NCBI GenBank assembly: GCA_937996765.1
Contig: CALKUG010000248.1
Span: forward strand, 1 to 5,983
DNA length: 5,983 nucleotides
Source: an uncultured Ignavibacteria bacterium
Lineage (GTDB): Bacteria; Bacteroidota; Ignavibacteria; Ignavibacteriales; Ignavibacteriaceae
Direction of reading: 5' to 3'
Positions 1 to 5,977 of the stretch are shown here, one piece after another. How positions within the stretch are numbered: the stretch's first letter is position 1; each line of letters begins with the position of its first letter. The position numbers and the translations under genes were made by a program. Below the pieces are notes generated by a model. That model was given only the letters and a program-made list of their open reading frames with translations. It did not search any database and was not told where the DNA came from.

Positions 1-45
1 GGAATTATCGTCAACAAAGATAGAAAAAATCGTGAATTTTTCCTC

Positions 46-105
46 GAAAATCCTTTATTGACCCGAGAAATAATAATGAATATTTTTCATTATTAAAGGA
101 TTTTC
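46..105. repeat. Nested inverted repeats upstream of the SDR gene
   Basis: Two inverted repeats are interleaved here. The outer arms, GAAAATCCTTTA (46-57) and TAAAGGATTTTC (94-105), are perfect 12-base complements. The inner arms, TAATAATGAA (71-80) and TTCATTATTA (86-95), are perfect 10-base complements around a 5-base loop. The arms share bases 94-95, so both can form together only if the outer stem gives up two pairs, leaving bases 56-70 as a one-sided bulge. The inner repeat covers the spacer and -10 of the candidate promoter at 58-86, so it could be an operator. Because any transcript from that promoter would start near base 93, the whole structure would not be in that RNA. It could also be a bidirectional terminator for a gene to the left of the window. 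Confidence 0.6.
58..86 (+). promoter_or_regulatory. Candidate sigma70-type promoter for the SDR gene
   Basis: TTGACC (58-63) matches 5 of 6 bases of the -35 consensus. After a 17-base spacer, TATTTT (81-86) matches 4 of 6 bases of the -10 consensus. A start near base 93 would give a leader of about 100 bases before the ATG at 192. In AT-rich DNA such matches arise by chance. The support is the near-consensus -35, the ideal spacing and the overlap with a perfect palindrome. Confidence 0.35.
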
Positions 106-107
106 TA

Positions 108-118
108 TCGATTATCGA
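108..118. repeat. Short perfect palindrome in the SDR leader
   Basis: TCGATTATCGA reads as TCGAT, a central T, then ATCGA, an 11-base odd palindrome. It lies just right of the outer inverted repeat and within the predicted transcribed leader. It could be half of a protein-binding site or chance. No partner copy was seen elsewhere in the window. Confidence 0.3.
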
Positions 119-181
119 CGTATTTGAAACAAGAAATACAAATTATATCTTATCTGTGATTATATTTAAGGAATGTAAAAC

Positions 182-187
182 GGAGAG
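182..187 (+). promoter_or_regulatory. Shine-Dalgarno sequence that decides the SDR start
   Basis: GGAGAG (182-187) lies just before the ATG at 192, with 6 bases between GGAG and the start. The alternative in-frame GTG at 156 has no purine-rich motif before it and would add 12 residues ahead of the first beta strand of the Rossmann fold. The ATG is therefore preferred. Confidence 0.75.
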
Positions 188-191
188 TTCT

Positions 192-1004
192 ATGAAGTAT
201 AAAGGTGCCGTGGTAATAACCGGTTCCTCAGGTGGTGCCGGTAAGGTAACAGCTTTGGCCTTAGACGAATTGGGTTACAAAGTATTTGCTTGCACTCGTT
301 CGGTGGAAGAGGCCGAGGAACTTAAATTGGGGTCATCAAAGAACTTGGTAACTTTGTTATTGGATTTTACCAACCCAAGTTCTATCAGACAAGCCGTACT
401 TACCGTTGACCACTATGTTGGAGAAAATGGTATTGCTGCCCTTATTAATAACGCTACTGTTATAACAGAGGGTCCAATTGAATTTATGGCATTGGATGAC
501 CTGCGTTGGGTTTTTGAGATTAATGTTTTTGGTCAAGTTGCCATGACACAAGCTTTCCTTCCCCTGATTCGGAGAGGAAACGGGAGAGTTATTTCTGTGG
601 GAGCCATTGGTAGCAATGCTGCTACTCCTTTTCTCTCACCTTTAAGTGCCTCCAGGGCATCGCTCGAATCTATTACCGAATCACTGCGAGAAGAACTTGC
701 TCCCTGGAAGATACCCGTTGTATTTATTGAGCCCGGTGCATTTACCACTCTTGCTGTTAAAAATTTTGCCCTTAGTACCGAACGAACTTTTAAAGGTATG
801 CATCCTCGCTCACGAGTTCTTTATGGCGAAGAGTACAAAAAATTTATAGATTGTGCTATCAAAGTAAACGGCAAAGGAATGGAACTCACAAAGGTAAAGG
901 ATGTAATTCTTAAAGCCGTAACCGAAAAACGACCCAAGAATAAATACACCATCGGTACCGATAAAATTGCTAAAATTAGGACGGAAAATAAGTCCTCTAA
1001 ATGA
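192..1004 (+). CDS. SDR-family protein lacking catalytic Ser, Tyr and Lys (probable pseudoenzyme)
   Basis: This 270-residue protein has a classical short-chain dehydrogenase/reductase fold and no signal peptide, so it is probably cytoplasmic. The cofactor site is recognisable: the glycine-rich TGSSGGAG (residues 10-17), R36 after the second beta strand (compatible with NADP(H)), D58 in LLLDFTNP, NNAT (86-89, usually NNAG), and PG in FIEPGAF. The catalytic tetrad is largely gone. With family numbering N111-S138-Y151-K155, this protein has N111, A138, L151 and R155; the usual YxxSK box reads LSASR (151-155). L151 is TTA, two changes from either Tyr codon, so a single base error does not explain it. 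The reading frame is intact and the rest of the fold is conserved, including EINVFG and the helix after the active site. I infer either a non-catalytic nucleotide-binding or sensory protein, or an enzyme with different chemistry. No substrate can be named. The family assignment is firm; the role is not. Confidence 0.9.
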   Translation: MKYKGAVVITGSSGGAGKVTALALDELGYKVFACTRSVEEAEELKLGSSKNLVTLLLDFTNPSSIRQAVLTVDHYVGENGIAALINNATVITEGPIEFMALDDLRWVFEINVFGQVAMTQAFLPLIRRGNGRVISVGAIGSNAATPFLSPLSASRASLESITESLREELAPWKIPVVFIEPGAFTTLAVKNFALSTERTFKGMHPRSRVLYGEEYKKFIDCAIKVNGKGMELTKVKDVILKAVTEKRPKNKYTIGTDKIAKIRTENKSSK

Positions 1005-1026
1005 GATTTTCCTCAGGAACTTAGTG

Positions 1027-1055
1027 CAAATTCAGTTATGTACTAACTAAATTTG
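1027..1055. repeat. Imperfect inverted repeat between the SDR and amylase genes
   Basis: CAAATT (1027-1032) pairs with AATTTG (1050-1055), and AGTTA (1034-1038) pairs with TAACT (1044-1048). A single C/A mismatch (1033/1049) separates the two stems, and TGTAC forms the loop. This gives 11 pairs around a 5-base loop. No run of T follows, so it is a poor intrinsic terminator for the SDR gene. Its symmetry and its position about 60 bases before the amylase start suit an operator for a sugar-responsive repressor. That role is inference. Confidence 0.5.
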
Positions 1056-1080
1056 TCGTATATTCTGATTCGACTTTAAA
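1048..1080 (+). promoter_or_regulatory. Weak candidate promoter for the amylase-glgX unit
   Basis: Two readings are possible, and neither is strong. A sigma70-like pair is TTGTCG (1053-1058, 4 of 6), a 16-base spacer and TTTAAA (1075-1080, 4 of 6). Alternatively, TAAATTTG (1048-1055) fully matches the Bacteroidota -7 motif TAnnTTTG, but no clear TTG element stands at the right distance upstream. Both overlap the right arm of the inverted repeat at 1027-1055, so a protein bound there would block either one. Confidence 0.2.
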
Positions 1081-1100
1081 CTCACTAACGAATAACTATC

Positions 1101-1104
1101 AAGG
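1101..1104 (+). promoter_or_regulatory. Ribosome binding site of the amylase gene
   Basis: AAGG lies 8 bases before the ATG at 1113. It is a modest but well-placed Shine-Dalgarno motif. It supports this ATG, which also gives a complete signal peptide. Confidence 0.5.
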
Positions 1105-1112
1105 TATAACCT

Positions 1113-3497
1113 ATGAAAAACTACGTGTTAGTTGCGCTCTTCATTGTTTCGTTTACGCTTGTAGCTAAACCGACTAATGAAGATCTCATTAAAACGATCA
1201 ATCTCACCGCAGGTACTAAAAAAGTAGTGCTCATCAGCGATCTTTTTTATGCCCCCAACTATAAAAACGTTGTATTAAAGGGAGATAACAAAGTTACTCC
1301 TACTTTCAACTCTTCAACTCAAGAAATTACCTTAGCAGCTGACGCTGGAGCAGAAGGATTTACAGTTGTTTCATTGACTTCGAGCAGTAAAACATACGCA
1401 ATCCCTGTGGTAATCAATCAACCTATCTACAGAACTTTTAATTTGCGCCCTTCTAAAAAATATGCCAAACTGAATTTGTTTGGAAGTTTTAATAGCTGGA
1501 ATCGTGATGAGTTCCCAATGACTGATCCTGATGGCGATGGAGTATTTTCTGTTACTATTCCGGTTGAACCAGGTAACTACCAATACAGATTTTTTGCAGA
1601 CGGAGTTGAACTTACAGACCCCAAAGCAGAGGACTCAACTTCAAACGGTTTTGGTGGATATAACTCCCTCGTTTTAATAAAGCCCAAATTTCCCGTTGAA
1701 AACTTTGCTCACTTGGCAGGGTTTGAGACTCAAGGAGCAAATAGAGTTTTTAAATTCAACTATACAAAAGGTTTAGCGAATGCAGACCTTTCAGCGGCCA
1801 ATGTTTATGTGCTTGTTGATAATCAAATTATTAACGAGGCAGTAAAAATTTCGGGCTCGCAAATTCATGTTACCATAAAAGCTTCTTTGCTGCAAGGCAA
1901 AAAATATGTTCGTGTGGTTGTTGAGGACCGTGGACAAGTTGCACCAATGCAATCTATCCTTACTTACAACAGCAAACCATATTCTAATAAAGACCCTTTT
2001 ACTTGGTACGATGCCATAATCTATTCAATAATGGTCGATAGATTTTTTGATGGCGATGTTTCTATCAACAAACCTCTCGCGCAAGATTCTTTATTCCCAC
2101 AGGCAAACTACCGCGGTGGCGATTTTGCAGGTCTTAGTGCAAAGTTAAACGATGGTTACTTTAACAGATTAGGCGTTAATACCGTTTGGCTTTCACCTGT
2201 TTATCAAGCTCCAAATGTGGCTCATCGTGAATTCCCTGCTCCTTACCGTTGGTTCAGTGGCTACCACGGATACTGGCCTTCAAATTCAACTGATGTTGAA
2301 GAGCAATTTGGTACCATGAAAGAATTTAAGGAAGTGGTAAAACTCTTCCACAAAAAAGATATTAAAGTGCTACTCGATGTAGTTGCAAACCATGTTCATG
2401 AAAGCAACGAAATTTATAAAAAGAACCCCGATTGGTTTGGTCAATACGATTTAGGTAATGGTCGGAAAAATTTACGTCTTTGGGATGAATATCGTTTAAC
2501 CACTTGGTTTGAAACATTTTTACCAAAATTTGATTTCCAAAAATCACCGGCTGCTCTTAACTGGATGACAGAAAATGCAATTTGGTGGTTGAAGGAAACA
2601 GGTGCTGATGGTTTCAGACAAGATGCAGTGAAGCATATACCCAATGAGTTCTGGAGAACTCTTACTCGTAAGCTTCACGAAAAAATTCCTAACCCAACAG
2701 GTGGCAAAGTTTATCAAATCGGCGAAACCTTTGGTGGATACGATTTAATCAGTTCGTACGTTAATAACGGGCAATTAAGCTCGCAGTTCAACTTTAACTT
2801 GTACGATACAGCTATACCTGTGTTCACCCAATCAAACGGTGATTTTAGCATACTCGATAAAGAAATGAAACGTACATTTAACGTTTACGGAATGCTCCAT
2901 GAAATGGGTAACGTGATGGATAGTCACGATAAGATTCGCTATGCAGCTTACACCGATGGCGATATCCCTGATGATAGAGAAGCTGTTCGCAACCTTGGAT
3001 GGGAAAAACCTCCGATTGTTAATAACCCAACCACCTTCGATAAACAAGAGTTATATTTAACATACATGCTCACAATCCCCGGTATTCCTGTTATTTATTA
3101 TGGCAGTGAATTCGGTATGACCGGAGCTGAAGACCCCGATAACAGAAGAATGATGCGTTTCGATTCTGATTTAAATCCTCCCGAAAAAGCATTGTTAGAT
3201 AAGGTTATTAAACGCATTCAACTCCGCAAAAGTGAACCTGCTCTCCGCTACGGTGACTTCTTTACACTTAAAGCTGATAAAGATGTTTATGCTTATGTGC
3301 GTTCAAATTTAGATAGCCGTTTGGTTGTCGCTTTGAACAAAGGTGCGCAGCCGGTTTCGTTCACTATTAATCTTCCCGATTTTTATACGGCACAAGGTGC
3401 AGTAAATGTGATAGATAATTCTTATGTTAGAATAATCGGAAATAAACTGGAAGTTTCTTTACCTGCTTATGGTAATGCGATTTTCAAATTACAATAA
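1113..3497 (+). CDS. Exported multidomain GH13 alpha-amylase-family glycoside hydrolase
   Basis: This 794-residue retaining alpha-glucan hydrolase is probably periplasmic or secreted. Residues 1-18 form a signal peptide (K2, hydrophobic 4-17, cleavage likely after A18); there is no lipobox cysteine. Residues 20-105 are a beta-rich domain I do not recognise. Residues 106-190 are an AMPK/CBM48-type glycogen-binding domain with GSFNSW and a DPDGDG loop. Residues 197-287 look Ig-like. The TIM barrel runs from about 297 to 700, followed by a C-terminal beta domain. GH13 regions are complete: DVVANH (422-427), GFRQDAVKH (500-508, nucleophile D504), GETFG with acid E538, and MDSHD (602-606, third acid D606). 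Region V, LPKFDF, recalls the neopullulanase MPKLN, whereas the KH after the nucleophile is typical of alpha-amylases, so exact specificity is open. In the binding domain W129, R159 and N184 match sugar contacts of AMPK beta, but the second Trp position is E166. It probably shares a transcript with glgX, 19 bases downstream. Confidence 0.93.
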   Translation: MKNYVLVALFIVSFTLVAKPTNEDLIKTINLTAGTKKVVLISDLFYAPNYKNVVLKGDNKVTPTFNSSTQEITLAADAGAEGFTVVSLTSSSKTYAIPVVINQPIYRTFNLRPSKKYAKLNLFGSFNSWNRDEFPMTDPDGDGVFSVTIPVEPGNYQYRFFADGVELTDPKAEDSTSNGFGGYNSLVLIKPKFPVENFAHLAGFETQGANRVFKFNYTKGLANADLSAANVYVLVDNQIINEAVKISGSQIHVTIKASLLQGKKYVRVVVEDRGQVAPMQSILTYNSKPYSNKDPFTWYDAIIYSIMVDRFFDGDVSINKPLAQDSLFPQANYRGGDFAGLSAKLNDGYFNRLGVNTVWLSPVYQAPNVAHREFPAPYRWFSGYHGYWPSNSTDVEEQFGTMKEFKEVVKLFHKKDIKVLLDVVANHVHESNEIYKKNPDWFGQYDLGNGRKNLRLWDEYRLTTWFETFLPKFDFQKSPAALNWMTENAIWWLKETGADGFRQDAVKHIPNEFWRTLTRKLHEKIPNPTGGKVYQIGETFGGYDLISSYVNNGQLSSQFNFNLYDTAIPVFTQSNGDFSILDKEMKRTFNVYGMLHEMGNVMDSHDKIRYAAYTDGDIPDDREAVRNLGWEKPPIVNNPTTFDKQELYLTYMLTIPGIPVIYYGSEFGMTGAEDPDNRRMMRFDSDLNPPEKALLDKVIKRIQLRKSEPALRYGDFFTLKADKDVYAYVRSNLDSRLVVALNKGAQPVSFTINLPDFYTAQGAVNVIDNSYVRIIGNKLEVSLPAYGNAIFKLQ

Positions 3498-3516
3498 TAT
3501 TTGAGTTTTAATTATA

Positions 3517-3563
3517 TTGAAACGATTACAATCTGAGCCCGGGCGGAGTTATCCGCTCGGCTC
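3517..3563 (+). promoter_or_regulatory. glgX TTG start followed by a GC-rich hairpin
   Basis: The TTG at 3517 has only a weak GAG (3503-3505) 11 bases upstream. From 18 bases after the first base of the start codon, GAGCC (3535-3539) pairs with GGCTC (3559-3563). After a bulged C (3540), GGGCGGA (3541-3547) pairs with TCCGCTC (3552-3558), with one G-U pair, around a GTTA loop. The stem is about 12 pairs and strikingly GC-rich for this DNA. It covers codons 7-16. There is no T run after it, so it is not an intrinsic terminator. It could limit translation initiation or protect the distal message after processing. Confidence 0.55.
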
Positions 3564-5577
3564 AACTGTTTACCCCGAAGGGGTTAATTTTAGCCTTTAC
3601 TCTCGCCATGCAAAATTTGTGGAACTTCTCCTATTTGCAGACGAATTTGATGCACGCCCAGCTTCTTTTCTCCTCGATCCAAAACGCCATAGAACATTTG
3701 ACTACTGGCATATATTTGTTAAAGATTTACTACCCGGTCAGTTGTATGGTTACCGCGTTCATGGAGATTTTTGCCCCGAAGAAGGTCTGCGGTTTAATGG
3801 CGAAAAAGTATTATTAGATCCTTACGCAAAATCTATTTCTTCTGCAGCATATAATCGTGATGCAGCTATAGAAGATGGCGACAATGTAGCTCATTGCTAC
3901 AAAAGTGTTGTAATAGATACTAATTTATATGATTGGTCTGATGATGATAGACCTCGTAAGATTAATGACAAAGCCATAATTTACGAAATGCACGTTGGTG
4001 GGTTCACAAAAGATCCGTCTTCAGGCGTTGCAGAAAATTTACGTGGTACTTACCGCGGAATGATTGAAAAAATTCCTTATCTCGTTGAATTGGGCATCAC
4101 TGCAGTTGAATTATTACCTTGCCAACAATTCGATGCTTTGGATGTAGAAGCCCCATTAATTAACTACTGGGGTTATTCGCCTGTAGGCTTTTTTGCTGTT
4201 CATAATGGTTATAGTGCATCAAAAGATTACCATGGAACACTTGATGAATTTCGTGACTTAGTAAAAGCCTTGCATAAAGCGGGAATAGAAGTAATTCTCG
4301 ATGTAGTTTTTAATCATACCGCAGAAGGTAATGATGAAGGTCCTACATTCTCATTCCGTGGTATTGATAATAAAGCCTATTATGTATTGGATGAAGACCC
4401 CGAAAAATATGCAAATTATACGGGTTGCGGTAATACTATAAGTGCCAACCACCCTGTTGTTCATCGAATGATTATCGATTGTCTAAAATTTTGGGTTTCG
4501 GAAATGCATGTTGATGGATTTAGATTCGACCTTGCATCCATTTTGTCGCGTGATGTTTCTGGTCAACCTTTACAAAATCCTCCTGTGATTCTCGCAATTG
4601 ACACTGACCCAATTCTTGCCGGAACAAAAATTATTGCTGAAGCATGGGATGCGGCAGGACTTTATCAAGTGGGTTCATTTATGGGTAGAAAATGGGCTGA
4701 ATGGAATGGAAAATTTAGAGACGATGTTCGTCGTTTTATTAAAGGAGATGCTGGACTCAGCTCTGTGATGATGCATCGCATCACAGGAAGTCCCGATATC
4801 TATAATCACTCCGGATTCGATAGTAAACGCTCAGTGAATTTTGTTACTGCCCACGATGGATTTACAATAAATGATTTGGTTTCGTATAATTTCAAATGCA
4901 ACCTTCAAAATCTTGAGAATAACAGAGACGGGTCTAACGATAATTATAGTTGGAATTGCGGTATCGAAGGTCCTACAACGGATGAAACTGTAGAAAATTT
5001 GCGTATTAAGCAAATCAAAAACTTATTTGTATTACTCCTCTTTTCTCAAGGTACACCTATGTTGCTTATGGGTGATGAAATAAGGCGTACACAATTAGGA
5101 AACAATAATGCTTACTGTCAAGATAATGAGTTAAGTTGGTTCCCTTGGGGTCAGATTGAGCAACACAAAGAAATTCTTGAGTTTGTTAAGAAGACTATCC
5201 ATTTTGTAAAAACAAGAAACATATTCAACATAGAAGAGTTTTGGAATAACAACGATAATATCTACGGAGAATATCTTGCCTGGCACGGAACGGAGTTAAA
5301 TAAACCTGATTTCGGGCACTTCTCTCGTACACTTGCATATACTCTGCGAGGATTACCCGGTGAAAATGAATTTATACACGTAATGTGCAATTCGTATTGG
5401 AGTGCTCTGGAGTTTCAGCTTCCACCACTCACCCACGAACTAAAGTGGAACTTGATGATTGACACTGCACGTTTGGATGGTTTTGATTTTTTAGCGGTAC
5501 CCAATAATGCTATGATTGGTCAAGAAACCTACTGGGTACAACCTCGATCTACGGTTGTGTTAGTAAGTAGTTGGTAA
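3517..5577 (+). CDS. glgX: Glycogen debranching enzyme, GlgX/isoamylase type
   Basis: This 686-residue GH13 enzyme hydrolyses alpha-1,6 branch points of glycogen or limit dextrins. It has no signal peptide, so it acts in the cytoplasm. An N-terminal CBM48/isoamylase-N domain (about 9-105, YPLG then GVNFSLYS) precedes the barrel. Catalytic regions are intact: DVVFNH (262-267), GFRFDLASI (334-342, nucleophile D338), IAEAWD (373-378, acid E375) and VTAHDG (443-448, third acid D447). Family signatures YTGCGNT, NHPVV, MGDE, RRTQ and GNNNAYCQDN are present, and the length is normal for the family. RRTQ after MGDE and the C-terminal LAWHG/HVMCNSYW region resemble the isoamylases of cyanobacteria and plants more than E. 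coli GlgX; this is from memory, without an alignment. The start must be the TTG at 3517: an in-frame TGA lies at 3502-3504, and no ATG or GTG occurs before the conserved YPLG. The ribosome binding site is poor, and the gene follows the amylase by 19 bases, which suggests coupled translation. Confidence 0.95.
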   Translation: MKRLQSEPGRSYPLGSTVYPEGVNFSLYSRHAKFVELLLFADEFDARPASFLLDPKRHRTFDYWHIFVKDLLPGQLYGYRVHGDFCPEEGLRFNGEKVLLDPYAKSISSAAYNRDAAIEDGDNVAHCYKSVVIDTNLYDWSDDDRPRKINDKAIIYEMHVGGFTKDPSSGVAENLRGTYRGMIEKIPYLVELGITAVELLPCQQFDALDVEAPLINYWGYSPVGFFAVHNGYSASKDYHGTLDEFRDLVKALHKAGIEVILDVVFNHTAEGNDEGPTFSFRGIDNKAYYVLDEDPEKYANYTGCGNTISANHPVVHRMIIDCLKFWVSEMHVDGFRFDLASILSRDVSGQPLQNPPVILAIDTDPILAGTKIIAEAWDAAGLYQVGSFMGRKWAEWNGKFRDDVRRFIKGDAGLSSVMMHRITGSPDIYNHSGFDSKRSVNFVTAHDGFTINDLVSYNFKCNLQNLENNRDGSNDNYSWNCGIEGPTTDETVENLRIKQIKNLFVLLLFSQGTPMLLMGDEIRRTQLGNNNAYCQDNELSWFPWGQIEQHKEILEFVKKTIHFVKTRNIFNIEEFWNNNDNIYGEYLAWHGTELNKPDFGHFSRTLAYTLRGLPGENEFIHVMCNSYWSALEFQLPPLTHELKWNLMIDTARLDGFDFLAVPNNAMIGQETYWVQPRSTVVLVSSW

Positions 5578-5581
5578 CCAA
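5571..5581. repeat. Small palindrome over the glgX stop codon
   Basis: TTGGTAACCAA is a perfect 11-base odd palindrome containing the TAA stop, followed by a T-rich stretch. As RNA it would give only 4 pairs with a 3-base loop, which is too weak for a convincing terminator. A near copy, TTGGATTACCAA, lies at 5625-5636 inside the convergent gene. The 9-base gap between the convergent stop codons has no better terminator. Confidence 0.25.
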
Positions 5582-5586
5582 TTTCT

Positions 5587-5949
5587 TTATTCTTCTACAT
5601 CCTTTACTTTAGCACCCTTAGTTCTTGGATTACCAATTTGATTAACTATAAAGTGCTTTTCTATTTTGCCATCTATTTCGAGCATCTCGTAACCAACAAC
5701 CCCTGCTTGAAGCAGTTTTGAGAGCATTTGCAAAAACTCTTCTCGCTCAGCTGAATTGAGATCGCTTACATCTAATCTGTCCGATTTTCCAAGATTTAAA
5801 AAATTATTGATTTTATCAAACACTTTGGGGGTTGAAGAAAGTTCAAACGAATCTTTATTCTTCTCTAATCTCTCAGATTTTTTCTTATCTGCTCCAAATG
5901 CTTGCAAATCCGAAGGCAGAATATATCCTGCTTTTAAATCAACTTTCAT
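5587..5949 (-). CDS. Hypothetical protein, 120 residues, unrecognised family
   Basis: I do not recognise this protein. It is small, soluble and highly charged, with no signal peptide, membrane segment or cysteine. Residues 1-50 are rich in Lys, Glu and Ser and look partly disordered. Residues 60-80 (SDLNSAEREEFLQMLSKLLQ) read as an amphipathic helix. A short beta-like stretch follows (VVGYEMLEIDGK, then HFIVNQ), and the tail is basic, then acidic. The ATG is supported by GGAG 5 bases upstream (5958-5955 on this strand). The helix-then-hairpin layout is loosely winged-helix-like, but that is too weak for a call. It converges on glgX with 9 bases between stops and is probably functionally unrelated to glucan metabolism. 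The intact frame, good ribosome binding site and sensible residue composition support a real gene over the opposite-strand frame, which has none of these. Confidence 0.75.
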   Translation of the reverse strand: MKVDLKAGYILPSDLQAFGADKKKSERLEKNKDSFELSSTPKVFDKINNFLNLGKSDRLDVSDLNSAEREEFLQMLSKLLQAGVVGYEMLEIDGKIEKHFIVNQIGNPRTKGAKVKDVEE

Positions 5950-5954
5950 TGTTA

Positions 5955-5958
5955 CTCC
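5955..5958 (-). promoter_or_regulatory. Shine-Dalgarno of the convergent hypothetical gene
   Basis: On the - strand GGAG is followed by 5 bases and then the ATG (5949-5947). It is a strong, well-spaced site that fixes the start of the 120-residue protein. Confidence 0.65.
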
Positions 5959-5963
5959 ATTCG

Positions 5964-5977
5964 TTATTACCTAATAA
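5964..5977. repeat. Palindrome upstream of the hypothetical gene
   Basis: TTATTA-CC-TAATAA forms a perfect 6+6 inverted repeat with a 2-base centre, 15-28 bases upstream of the start of the - strand gene. CG flanks it on both sides if one T (5978) is skipped. It could be an operator near the promoter, which lies at or beyond the window edge. An AT-only palindrome of this size can arise by chance. Confidence 0.3.

Noticed and set aside
24..41. AAAAAT/ATTTTT hairpin near the left edge
   Set aside because: It is a six-pair A/T-only stem in A/T-rich DNA and is expected by chance; no upstream gene is visible to assign it to.
156..191. GTG at 156 as an alternative start of the SDR protein
   Set aside because: It has no ribosome binding site and adds 12 residues before the first beta strand; the ATG at 192 has GGAGAG at good spacing.
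646..849. Small + strand open frame inside the SDR gene
   Set aside because: It overlaps conserved SDR coding sequence in another frame, has no ribosome binding site and has a low-complexity Leu/Pro-rich translation.
978..996. AGGAC/GTCCT inverted repeat as the SDR terminator
   Set aside because: It has only 5 pairs with a 9-base loop, lies inside the coding region before the stop and is not followed by a T run.
2362..2644. Overlapping - strand open frames inside the amylase gene
   Set aside because: They lie opposite the conserved GH13 catalytic regions, resemble no protein and are explained as antisense shadows.
5756..5974. + strand 72-residue open frame opposite the hypothetical gene
   Set aside because: The - strand frame has a strong ribosome binding site and normal composition; this one has neither and would run on almost to the window edge.
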